A stretch of 64,000 nt of DNA, taken from the NCBI GenBank assembly GCA_900660155.1, contig CABFPE010000716.1, positions 303,569 to 367,568 on the forward strand. The letters are read 5' to 3'. Position numbers and translations under genes: made by a program. The stretch comes from Hofstenia miamia. Lineage: Eukaryota > Xenacoelomorpha > Acoela > Hofsteniidae. This document shows positions 11,446 to 21,338 of this stretch, in pieces; the stretch's first letter is position 1, and every line of letters starts with the position of its first letter. A model generated the notes under the pieces. That model was not told the DNA's origin. It did not search any database and saw nothing but the letters and a program-made list of their open reading frames with translations.

Positions 11446-11729
11446 CTTTCAATGTTATCAGGAATGTTGCATCCGTTCGAATAGCTGCAGCAATAGCGCT
11501 CAGCACCCAGTTCTAAAGGAAGCTTGTGACAATCATCACAAAAACTCCACGATCCGGTCATAATATACTCATCATTTGCTTTTGTGATTGTGCAGGATTG
11601 AAAACAAGAATAGATTTTTAAGTTGGAGGTATCTGAATCATTTAATGCCATTCTTCCTAAAAAGCAACTAACAGTTGCTTGCTTGGTAACTGCGATGGCA
11701 CAGCAAATTAATAAAAGTAAACCGAACAT
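11446..11729 (-). CDS. Ly6/uPAR two-domain secreted protein A, exon 1 (signal peptide and first LU domain)
   Basis: First coding exon of a 184-residue protein. The start at 11729 (MFGLLLLICCAIAV) was chosen because a signal peptide follows directly and because it aligns residue for residue with gene B; an in-frame ATG at 11783 is less likely. Cleavage is expected just before VSC near residue 20. Cysteines at 22, 42, 46, 64, 67, 80, 81 and 87 keep exactly the spacing of gene B, and YCCSYSNGCN is the LU CC-x5-CN ending. The exon ends with a GAAAG|GTAAGA donor after two bases of a codon. About 70% of exon-1 residues match gene B. The intron to exon 2 is 5.0 kb and carries several transposons. 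LU domains are known in secreted and cell-surface ligands and receptors; the role here is unknown. Confidence 0.83.
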
Positions 11730-11799
11730 AGTTTGAGGGAACACAGAGTAAATATTAATGTTACCCAAACAGTTTCTACTCAACTAATGCTGTAATAAA

Positions 11800-13628
11800 A
11801 TTATACTATTGGCTGATATGATATATGTGGATAAACAAATGCAAACATTCGCATTATTTTAGTATGCAGCAAAGTTTGAGGTACTATAAACACGTGTGAA
11901 ATCGTGCTTTATAAATATTGACAAATCATTTGCAGCCTTATCAGGTTTGTTTTCTCACTACCAATCCAAACCAATATTGGAATTTTTTTCAGAGAGTGCT
12001 TAGTCATGCAAAATCTATTTCTCATTCTGCGACAATTTTGTCAAGGCCCTGAAGTAACCATTATGTTTTTTAATTAAATCAATTATGTTATATCAATTTA
12101 TACGATATAATGGCAAATCATAAAAACACATTCTCAATAAAAAATTATTGTAGGGTTTCTGAGAATATAGAAAACAGTATTCGAAATTTCGCTAAAAATT
12201 TTCGAATATTGTCAGAAACTCTAATTGTGGTAGGTAAGCAATTGGTCCTTGTCATGCGTATGAGGTTCAATTTAACTGATAGCAGAATGTACACCAAATA
12301 TTAAGACTGACATGTGCAATTAAAAAAACTCAAGTGAAAAATAGGATTTTGATCGTATCTCATTCGCTTAAATATTATTCAATTATAATTCCTCTAGATA
12401 ATTTGACTAGAATTAATTAAAATCGAATTAGATGCTTAACAATAAATAAACACGGATAAGAATCACAATGCTACCATCCAAAGACTTTGAGTGAGTTTGT
12501 AAAAAAACGATGTGAATTAACTTATAAAATATCACAGTAAGGATATAATAGACATTTTGAACTTTTTAATGATTTGATATTGATAGCTTACATTGTTTAA
12601 TTAAAACTCTTAGCTATTAAAATGTGTAGCTGCAATATCTTAAAAGAAATATTTATGTAAACTTTTTCTGGGGTGCAATTGCTCCCCAAACAATAATCAA
12701 GACCACTTCAGGACAAATAACCACTATTATTTTTTATAAAAGTGGTGAACTTGACAACACTGACTTTCTGCATTTTACCAGTGCTTTATCCGCTATTCTA
12801 AGAATAGAGCGACACGCGTACACATTGGGGAGGCGATTCATTGGTGGAGAACACAATCATTAATGAAATCTGATTTCATTGATGACTGTAATCACCTCAA
12901 ACGAATCATCAAAAATTAGGATAAACAAAACGTAGAAATTGACATCAAAATGATAGCTATTTATTGTAGAATAATAGAATTGCATTCGAATATTGTCAGA
13001 AACTCTAATTTATTGACACTATTATAAATTAAGTCGCTTTCGCATTTTAAAGAAATAATTCATTAATAATATTATTTCCTGCAAAAAGAAAATCCAACTA
13101 ATCTATTTCAAACAGAATTTAACAAAAAAATATTGTTATATTCACTTATTAAAATTCAAAATACCATCCGCAAAACATAAATTGTGGTTAACGAAAAGGT
13201 TTTGAATTGAAATTTGGAGAAAATATAATACATACAACGATAAAAACTCTAAATAGGAATATTGGAACTATATAAATTTTAGACTAAGCTGTAAAAATAA
13301 TTAAAAAATCTATATTTCAATTTCAACAAAGTACACATTGTTTATTTACAAATTCTGTTGTCTGTATTGGGAAAAAAATTCAACCCTTCAAAAATTTGAG
13401 GTTTTGTCAAAAAATTTTTACATAGTGCTAGTCTTAGATACAAGTATAAATATGAATTATAATAAAAAGCCATTGCAAGCAAAAATTGAAATACAGAGTG
13501 GTCCATACTCAATCAATTGAGACAATATGAACAGTTTATTACGAGTAATTCAGGACACAATAAGCAAGTGTAAAACTTATCAAAATTCAAAATTTTCACT
13601 GAAAAGCAAGACATTATGCAATTAAATA
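11800..13628. other. Intergenic AT-rich stretch with hairpin repeats
   Basis: No gene recognised. A hairpin at 12151-12223 has arms TAGGGTTTCTGAGAATAT and its near complement. The right arm recurs at 12985-13007 (TTCGAATATTGTCAGAAACT), so a MITE of about 0.85 kb bounded by these arms is possible. ORFs 12110-12304 and 13338-13520 show no domain. Confidence 0.45.
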
Positions 13629-13630
13629 TA

Positions 13631-14994
13631 CAGGGTCAGGCAAATTAATTGAATCACCGTATAGAATTTATATATATATATATATATATACAGGGTCAGG
13701 CAAATTAATTGAATCACCGTATAGAATTTATATAATGTATGCATATGTTAATTATAAGCCAATCACATTAGACCAATGACATGATTTTATCTCATACGTT
13801 TGCTTATTCGTCTGTTTTTCTCTATAGTAATCTGTTATGGATACTCCACTAAACATCAGACGGCTTGTTATTCTAAACCACAGAAATGGTCATAGCCAGC
13901 GCCAAATTGCTTCCATGTTGTCCATATCGCAACCAACAGTTAACCGCATCATTCGCCAGCATAATATGATACAATCTTTATCCCCACAACGGACTGGCAG
14001 GTGTGGTCGTCGAAGATCTCTCACACAACACACTGAACGACTCATCCGAAGAATTGTGGTGGCAAATCCAACTCTATCAGCCAGGCAGGTACAGCATTCT
14101 GCGGGTGGAGAAGCTGCTAATGTGGACGTCAGTACCATTAGAAGGTCCCTGAGGCGTTCAGGGCTAGTAGCCTATCGACCAGTGCCTTCGCCTAATCTAA
14201 CAGCACCAAGGATGCATCGGCGGTTACAGTGGGCACGGGAGCACATTAACTGGACAGCAGCACAGTGGCGAAGGATAGTCTTCAGTGATGAAACTACCAT
14301 TGAAATAGGAACTGCGCGACCCCTGTTTGTTCGCAGAGGACGTGGTGAAGCGATCAGACCACAACACACAGTTCAGCGGCGCTCCTTTGTAACCAAGATC
14401 ATGTTTTGGGGGTGCATTACAGCCGACGGCCCTGGTCCACTTGTTCCTCTCGAAGGCACAATGACTGCTGCGAAGTACCTGGAGGTTTTACAGAATAATC
14501 TGCTCCCACTATTTGCTCAGCAGATTCCTGTCTACACCCATTTCCAACAGGATAATGCTCCCTCACACAAGGCTCATGCTGTTCTGGCTTTCTTTGAAAG
14601 AAACAACATTGCTCTGCTCTGCTGGCTTCCATACTCCCCTGATGCCAACTGCATCGATAATGTGTGGGATATGCTGAAGAGAAAAGTGCAACAGAGGCCA
14701 CATAATACACGAGAACAAGTAATTGCCGCAGCTCAGGATGTTTGGCGCACAGATTTGCAGCTCCACAGGATGATTGATGAAGTCATTAACTCAATGCCTC
14801 GACGAGTTGCAGCTCTGCGGGCTGCCCGTGGTGGTTATACTGGCTACTAAAGTGATTTACTAACATCATACCTTATCACATTTGTATTCGTGTACTGATA
14901 AAGCCAAAATATATGTGTTTTTGATGTTTTGTTCACTGTTAAATGCAAAAAACCTAGATTCTATACGGTGATTCAATTAATTTGCCTGACCCTG
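13631..14994 (+). mobile_element. Tc1-like transposon, intact ORF, doubled left inverted repeat
   Basis: Perfect inverted repeats of about 37 bp start CAGGGTCAGGCAAATTAATT at 13691 and are mirrored at 14958-14994, with TA on both sides (13689-13690, 14995-14996). The left repeat is present twice in tandem (13631 and 13691), 60 bp apart, separated by (TA)n. The second copy bounds a 1.3-kb element. The GC-richer coding region against AT-rich flanks, together with the perfect repeats, suggests a recent arrival. Confidence 0.93.
13837..14850 (+). CDS. Tc1-like transposase, full length (337 aa)
   Basis: Cut-and-paste transposase that binds the terminal repeats and moves the element into TA sites. 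An N-terminal paired-like helix-turn-helix (about 8-42: HSQRQIASMLSISQPTVNRI) is followed by a GRPR-like basic hinge (GRCGRRR, 54-60), a second HTH (about 62-115), then the catalytic core: D151 (IVFSDETTIE), D239 (FQQDNAPSH) and D274 (SPDANCIDNVW). The third catalytic position, normally E in Tc1 proteins (SPDLNPIENLW), is D here, so the triad reads DD34D. The intact frame of usual length, with its start about 145 bp inside the left repeat, suggests a copy young enough to be functional. The E-to-D change may or may not be tolerated, although mariner enzymes use D. No intron. Confidence 0.93.
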   Translation: MDTPLNIRRLVILNHRNGHSQRQIASMLSISQPTVNRIIRQHNMIQSLSPQRTGRCGRRRSLTQHTERLIRRIVVANPTLSARQVQHSAGGEAANVDVSTIRRSLRRSGLVAYRPVPSPNLTAPRMHRRLQWAREHINWTAAQWRRIVFSDETTIEIGTARPLFVRRGRGEAIRPQHTVQRRSFVTKIMFWGCITADGPGPLVPLEGTMTAAKYLEVLQNNLLPLFAQQIPVYTHFQQDNAPSHKAHAVLAFFERNNIALLCWLPYSPDANCIDNVWDMLKRKVQQRPHNTREQVIAAAQDVWRTDLQLHRMIDEVINSMPRRVAALRAARGGYTGY

Positions 14995-14999
14995 TAAAT

Positions 15000-16238
15000 A
15001 TAATTTAATAGAGCCATCGAATATTTAAGTTCCGGGTTACGGAACCATTACTTTACAACTGGTCATTCAAATTTTGAAGATACACAACGAATCTCAACAA
15101 AATCTATCAAATATTGAGTGATTCCCGAATTCCAGGTTTGTTTATGAATTGGAACATCTACACTACACACAACAGATATTTTCGTGCATTATAAAGTTAT
15201 ATATCTGAATTTAAAATGCATTTTACCCACAATAAAAATTCGTTTATTTAATGACGAGTGGAGTGGAATTTCAATGAATCGATACTGAAATTTTTTTAAT
15301 GAAAATTTTTACAGCTAAATCTACATGTATTACGGCTTCAAATGTATTAAAATAAAAGCCCTATCACTTCACACAAGCCTGAAAATGCATAAATAACAAA
15401 CTCTTAGCATCAATTATGTTTAAATATAACCATTTTAGCTTACAATATAAGTTTGTTGTTCAATATTACTAAAAAAACAATAAATCAACTTCTTTAAAAT
15501 TATTTCTTCAAGTGTTATTTTTAAGTAACAGGGATTTGTCCACATTTCTGTACAATTATGAAGGCCTGTTAAAAATATTGAAAGCAATTTAAATGGACAC
15601 GGTTATGGGATTTACGCCCTCATGCAATGATAAAGTATTGTTCTCGAAGTACATGCAAATTATTTTTCAATGAGAAACCGGACTTTTGTACACCGCAAAG
15701 TCAGAGGTTGCCACGCAGTACAGATAAACCATCAATATATTGAAAAAATCCCAATAGAATTAGTGTTAAGCATCATTGAATTAATTAAGGACGCTAAGAC
15801 ATTGAAAGTTACCCCTTTCTAAAATACCTATTTCTTAAGCCATATTTTTTTTCAATGTAGACATTGCTGTTGTAGTTTTTAGGTTTGATTATTATTACAA
15901 CTTATTGTAGAATTTCAAATTTATGTAGACCTGAAATGTGTAAAAATAATATTTTAAAGTTAAAGGTTTTAGATTAAATTAACCAGCATAAGAAGCACGC
16001 TAGACAGTCATTTAGTAATAATTTTGAGTGAAAATTTACATTTGAAGCAAGTGTAATAATACAAATTTCATACTTTGCAAAGAACTAAAATCTATAAGAT
16101 TGTATACCATGTGAATTAGCAAACACTTACGATTTTAAAATTCTAACCTAAATTTACGTTTTTGCTGCTATATAAACCATATTCTCCTCTTACTGAAATA
16201 TAGTTAACTAAATAACAAAAAACAAAAATTATGTAATT
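15000..16238. other. Intergenic stretch, 3' flank of the TTC39-like gene
   Basis: No coding signal or repeat ends recognised. Presumably includes the 3' UTR of the minus-strand gene ending at 16239, although no clear polyA signal was found close to its stop. Confidence 0.4.
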
Positions 16239-17984
16239 CTAAACTTGGTTTTCACTTATTTCTCTATTATGTATCAAGAAATGCAATCTTTGCTCGAATT
16301 CATAACTTTTATAGCGGTCTCTAGCTTCTTGAAAGAGAGCGTCATACCCACTTTTATTCTGATTGATTAAGCAAACGGCCATTTTGTAAGTTGCAAATGG
16401 AAAAATGAACTTCAAATTCGGATCCGGTTTACCGAAGCTTCTTGCTTCTTGAAGACTATCGAATGCCATAGCGTAGTCTTTTATCTGGAACAGAAGTGTA
16501 CCTTCCAGAAAAGTTGCGAGTGGCCGCAAACGGGGCTCCCAATCGGTACGAAGAAAGTGAAGTGCAGATAAGGCATCACTTTCCGTAATGCTGGGAATTT
16601 GAACCCAATGATAGCATAACTCTAAGCAAAATAATTGGAAATTAGCAACTGTTAACTTAATGCTAGAAAAAACTTTAACCCTGTTGTTGACGAAGAAATC
16701 TGCTTCACTTGCAGACCTCTTCTTCATTTTCTTCAATTTGTTCAAGATTTCTTCAGCCTCTTTGAGTTCGCCCATTGCCCCTTTTGCAATGCAAACCCCA
16801 TACTCATAAATACCCATGCCCCACTTACACTTTGAAATTGCGAATTCAAGTGTTTTAATTGCTTCGGAATATTCCCGTTGAATTAGCTTGGACCTCCCTA
16901 TTTGAATGTTAAACATAACTGCGATAAATTCGTCTTCATCTTTGAATTTCTCGAGTTGGGAGTTACAAAAATCAATTGTACTATAAGATCCGTCTAATCT
17001 AGAAGCAAAGTACATTGATATGAAACTGTAAAATGGTGAGTCTAGGAAATCTTTATCACACCTTTGCATGCTTTTGTCTCTGGCTTCAATCAATTTATCA
17101 ACAAAATCGGAATATTTGCACTGTACCATAGGCTCAACAAACGATGAATACCAGACGAGAACAAATAAAGAAATTGAAGAGTGAAATTCTCCATGACAAA
17201 CAGCTGATACTTCAAGGCTCTTCAATCCTTGCGTTTTATCAGCTGACAACCCAAAAAATTTTATGAGCGCTAAAGATTTCATTGGAGCGATACTGAAGAG
17301 CAAATTTGTTACCCCATGTCCGAAAGAACTCGCAGCTTGCAATTTCTTTAAATCATTTTCGGGAATGTCCAATGATCCAGAAAAAAGTTCTTTATGAGTT
17401 TTCGAAAACAATTTCCAAGCTTTATGACAAAACCAACCACCTTTAATGTACGAAGTCAATTCCTGCTTAATAAAAAATAATGATGCCACATAAATATAAC
17501 TATTTACCAACTGGATCCTTGCTTGGTAGCGGGCAATGATGTCTTCACACTTCGTCCATAATTGAAGATTTTTTATCAATTCCTTGATTTCCTTAAGAGA
17601 TGCGGAAATTATGTTAGGTTCAAAAACCACACCAGCTTCAAAAATCAACTTAAATGCTAACGCACCGCATGTAAGCGGGTGTTCATTGGAGTATTGACGC
17701 ACCAATGCATCAGCATCCGCAAATCTTATATGAAAACAACATTTCACAGCATCCGATGCCAGCTTTTCGTAGTCAATTGATGAGTCATTCTGCAGACGAA
17801 TGTTTCCTTGGAAATCGACATTGTTTTCCGAATCGCTGTCGTCATCTAGTTCTAAGGAAAGGTTGTCATCATTGTTACCTATGCCCATTGCGTTGATCTT
17901 TGTTGATGAGCAAATAGAAAGTGTTTTCCGCTTGTTTTCTAACAAATATTTGTTTTTACAACTATAATTTGAGATGACTTGCAA
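16239..17984 (-). CDS. TTC39/IML2-family tetratricopeptide-repeat protein, single exon (581 aa)
   Basis: Resembles the TTC39 (IML2-like) family, helical TPR-containing proteins of about 580-680 residues linked in other animals to lipid and membrane-organelle biology. The family block FGHGVTNLLFSIAP (221-234), followed by a leucine-rich helix and GLSADKTQGLKSLE (245-258), matches the conserved inner region. TPR-like helix pairs are visible near 365-420 (REYSEAIKTLEFAI, GELKEAEEILNKLKK) and 485-520 (PLATFLEGTLLFQIKDYAMA). The N-terminus is poorly conserved, with an acidic run at 45-54. The start at 17984 is the longest; M33 (17888, MGIGNNDDN) is equally possible. The whole length is uninterrupted, whereas animal TTC39 genes are usually multi-exon, so a retrocopy or intron loss is likely. 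No polyA tract or target duplication was recognised. Confidence 0.78.
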   Translation of the reverse strand: MQVISNYSCKNKYLLENKRKTLSICSSTKINAMGIGNNDDNLSLELDDDSDSENNVDFQGNIRLQNDSSIDYEKLASDAVKCCFHIRFADADALVRQYSNEHPLTCGALAFKLIFEAGVVFEPNIISASLKEIKELIKNLQLWTKCEDIIARYQARIQLVNSYIYVASLFFIKQELTSYIKGGWFCHKAWKLFSKTHKELFSGSLDIPENDLKKLQAASSFGHGVTNLLFSIAPMKSLALIKFFGLSADKTQGLKSLEVSAVCHGEFHSSISLFVLVWYSSFVEPMVQCKYSDFVDKLIEARDKSMQRCDKDFLDSPFYSFISMYFASRLDGSYSTIDFCNSQLEKFKDEDEFIAVMFNIQIGRSKLIQREYSEAIKTLEFAISKCKWGMGIYEYGVCIAKGAMGELKEAEEILNKLKKMKKRSASEADFFVNNRVKVFSSIKLTVANFQLFCLELCYHWVQIPSITESDALSALHFLRTDWEPRLRPLATFLEGTLLFQIKDYAMAFDSLQEARSFGKPDPNLKFIFPFATYKMAVCLINQNKSGYDALFQEARDRYKSYEFEQRLHFLIHNREISENQV

Positions 17985-18273
17985 TATGAAATTTCATATA
18001 GTTAAACATGCTACTTGATTTGACGAGCAATTGTAATCCAAGATAAAGTTTAGTAGTAAATATAATACTTTTAATAGCGCAACAGATTATGCTGATTAGT
18101 GACGTTTTAGTTGATGTCACGAAAGCATGGCAATTGTACTAATATACCAGATGTGTAACGCAAGGAAATAAATTTCAGAAATAACAGCTGGTAGTCTTTA
18201 TTAACGTCATTGCACAGAACTGTAAAAAACAACAGTGCCTGAGAAATATTTAATATTTAAAATAGTATTTACT

Positions 18274-18309
<36 letters not shown>

Positions 18310-19437
18310 AGGCTATCGATAAAGCAAATTTATTGAAACCTATTGATATACATCATGATTAAAGTTGGCCTACTGATTCATGTTTTCTATCAAGATTGAA
18401 TGCTTGATTATATATGCATGTATCACTCCCGAACCATAGATTCGTTGGTTTGGCCATATGAATTTTCTTATGTTACGTAGGTACTCAATAGCATGTAATG
18501 AAGTAAATTAAAACGATTAAGAAATGTATTGTTAAAAGTTATTAACTGTACAAAGCATTTATACTCTAATTTACAAATACCCTTGTGACATTGTGCCAGT
18601 CTTGTGGTAATCGCGAGGGAAGGCATACATAGTAAACATTTAGGTATTCTTAGTAAACATCTTGACATCTCGGTACAACTAATATAAAGATTATGCGTCA
18701 GGAAAAAACAAGAAACATAGTAAACTAAAGAAAATGTTGAACGGCATCTATCTAATTAAAACAATAACATAAAAATGACAATTCAATCTAATATTAAAAA
18801 ATTTATAAGTAAGATTTAATCATTGTACATTTAATTTTGCTTTTAGATCATGTACATTTACATGTATATTTATTTTGTAAATTGTAAATTTGATTATTTT
18901 TTAATATTTTAATTTGTAATGTTCATTTTGTGAACCAAGATTTATTGAATAGTTAGACAAATATATATATATATATATATATACATATATTTCCCGCTTT
19001 TTGCTATGGAAAATGCAAAAACCTTGCATTTAGCGGGAATCGCACTTTTCCCCCAAAAAACCTATTTTTTGGCCATTGTTCCCGCAGTATTCACTCGAAC
19101 TTCTGTGAATTGCTGGATATTTGTGCTTACAACGCTTTTGTTTTGTTTGTATCTCAGAATCCAAATTACAAATCTGGAAATGCTCACAGACTGTGAACAT
19201 TTATTTGTGAATTAGCTAAGGAAATGCTTCCCTTTCACATACAGCCAATTCTTAAATTTCAATCGTCCACTTCTTTATCGGGATTGTCTTTTGGTTGTCA
19301 GGTTTCGAGGTTGCCGAGCTGAAAGAGGAAATATTTTCGTTGTTATTATTATCCTCATACAAAAGATAAGAAAGTATCAGTTTTGTGTAGTTGATGTAGT
19401 GTAGCCGCTTTATTTGTTCAGAGCATTAAGTAATTAT
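17985..19437. other. Intergenic stretch with two (TA)n tracts
   Basis: 5' flank of the TTC39-like gene and left flank of the hAT element. (TA)n tracts lie at about 18276-18306 and 18960-18983. ORF 19006-19215 has a hydrophobic middle but no recognisable family and no supporting context. Confidence 0.4.
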
Positions 19438-19544
19438 TAGGGCAACCCAACTCCGCTCTTTATTCTCAGATAATTTCGCCCTTTTTGCTCCTATTTCGCC
19501 CATTATCCGCCTCTTTGAAAAAACACAAAACACAAGAAAAAATT

Positions 19545-20683
19545 CTATTTTTTGTTACAAAAACAGCAGATATATGCTTCAATATTGTCTGAGCTGAAGT
19601 TACGGTCTTTGGCAAGCAATTTATTTAGTTTGCTGAATGTTCTCTCGACTGCAATTGACGTGCCCACAGCATTTTGTAAAGCGAATAACTCAGCAGGATT
19701 GAAAATTCCATTCCCATCAATTATTGTTTTCCAGTCTTCAGACTCTTCGAGCCTTCTTATCAAATATTTTTTAATTTCGTCATCTTCTTCAAAAGTGTCA
19801 GCTAAAGCTCGTACTTTTTGAAATCCTGACTTCGTTGTAACTTTGCAATTCTCGAATTCTTCGATAAGCTCCACAATGGATTTGTACTGTTGAAGCACAA
19901 CCAAACTCATGAAGAGGGATTGTTTATCGAGGGCTTCTCTCGCTCTTTGGACAAGCAACCCATCGCCCTGCCACCCATTGACAACTTCTTTCACTTTTTC
20001 GAAGTTTTCCACATAATAAAATGCAGCGTTTAGCCAAGTGCCCCATCGGGTTAATACGGGTTCAGGGGGAGAAGGGACTCCAGCATTTCTGAATGAATTT
20101 TTTCTGTTCGAATTTTTTATTGTGGCAGACTTGATTGTTGCAATCAAAGTGTCCACATCGGGAAAATGGGCTCTGATAAGTTCGGCTGCGTTGTGGAGCA
20201 AATGGAGCAAGCAAGTTGTATGAATCATTTTCGGGTATAAGTTTTTCAGGAGGCGCCCCGCCGAAAGCATATAGGTCGCTGCATCAGTCACAAAATGAAG
20301 AAAATTATCCCTGGATATATCTAATTTTCTCAAAACATCGTCCACATGTCTGACTATGATTGCAGCGTTTGCAGTTTCTTCAGTTTTTGAGGAAACCAAA
20401 TAAAGTTCGCCCCCAATTTCCCCAATAAGTACATGGATAAACTTCTTATTTTTGACCTGTGATTCATCGCACATAATAGTAACTTTTTTGCCACACAATT
20501 TTTCTTTGAGGGACGAAACAAATTGTTCTTGCAGAGCAGGTACCGCCCTCCTACAAGTAGATTCAGATGGTACCTCAATTTTGTTCTTTTCTAACCAATT
20601 TTTCAGGGCAGGATTTCTCAATTTATGTAGCGGAATATCGGCTTGCAAAAATGCATCAACTAAATCTTCTGCTTTCTTGTTTC
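19545..20683 (-). CDS. hAT transposase, exon 2 (catalytic and dimerisation domains)
   Basis: Main exon of a protein of about 453 residues. It begins after a TGTTTAG acceptor and continues the exon-1 frame (GNKKAEDLVDAFLQADIPLH). Visible hAT features in order: TIMCDESQ (first catalytic D), FVTDAATYM (second D region), TTCLLHLLHNAAE (C/H motif), LTRWGTWL (RW motif) and the C-terminal dimerisation block AVERTFSKLNKLLAKDRNFS with the catalytic E, ending in ICCFCNKK. Overall it recalls the short hAT clade that includes CGGBP1-like proteins. The same C-terminal block recurs in the remnants at 31.7 and 32.5 kb (SEIERFFSQLKKLLAKDRPL), so related copies exist nearby. It lacks stops or shifts over 1.1 kb. 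Confidence 0.88.
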
Positions 20684-20778
20684 CTAAACATTGTTTTGTT
20701 TTACGATTTTATACTTAATGTTTTATTAAACCAAAAATTAATTCCAAAATTAATACCAAAACTAATTTTAAAAATTAC

Positions 20779-21001
20779 CTTGAACAGCTGAATTAATTGC
20801 TGTTGTTTGTAAAATAAGGGCCATTTTTTGTTTGTGAACCAATCCAGATCTATGATCTTCAACTCTGGTTTTTTTGGAACAATCGACATTGGCATTGCAT
20901 AATTTGCAGAATAAAAGAGATCCTTTTTGGGAAAATTCTCGAGGATACGTTCTCGCGTATCCATAGGCTTTTTCCGCCTTAGTGAGAGCTGTCTTGCCCA
21001 T
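20779..21001 (-). CDS. hAT transposase, exon 1 (BED/CGGBP1-like zinc finger)
   Basis: Starts MGKTALTKAEKAYGY at 21001 (an upstream in-frame ATG at 21019 is possible). Residues about 25-60 read LLFCKLCNANVDCSKK, then DHRSGLVHKQK, giving a C-x2-C ... H-x5-H DNA-binding finger of the BED/CGGBP1 type. The exon ends CAAG|GTAATT after one base of a codon; exon 2 supplies GA, keeping the frame. The intron is 95 bp (20684-20778). This finger should bind the terminal and subterminal repeats of the element. Confidence 0.85.
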
Positions 21002-21338
21002 GTTAAATATTGCACACAAATTTGACTCAAAGAGAACTGGAAATAAAAAGAACTATTTCTTACAGTGCAATTGTCAGACTGACACCACCCACGCAATTTA
21101 TTGCAAACTGTGCAATCAAATCAGCTGTGCAAACAAATCAGCTGTGCAATCAAATCAGCTGTGCGATCAACTTCGCTAATTGTTTTTCTTAGAAAATAAA
21201 ATTTGATGCGCATAGCTGATTTATTTCTAAGAAATCGGTTGATTCCGCCCCCATCCGCCTCTATGAATTTTTCCCGCCCCTTTGTTATAGTTCCGCCGAT
21301 TTCGCCCATATCGCCCTTTGGGTTGCCCTAGTAATTAT

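Larger units (their letters stand above)
19438..21330 (-). mobile_element. hAT transposon, complete-looking, with 8-bp target duplication
   Basis: The ends are inverted TAGGGCAACCCAA / TTGGGTTGCCCTA, flanked by identical 8-bp copies GTAATTAT (19430-19437 and 21331-21338), the hallmark of hAT insertion. At 1.9 kb it holds one two-exon transposase gene on the minus strand. Subterminal regions are rich in TTCGCCC/CCGCC repeats on both sides (19480-19515, 21245-21315). No break is evident in the gene. Confidence 0.92.

Noticed and set aside
13890-14766. Minus-strand ORFs within the Tc1-like element
   Set aside because: Shadows of the transposase gene.
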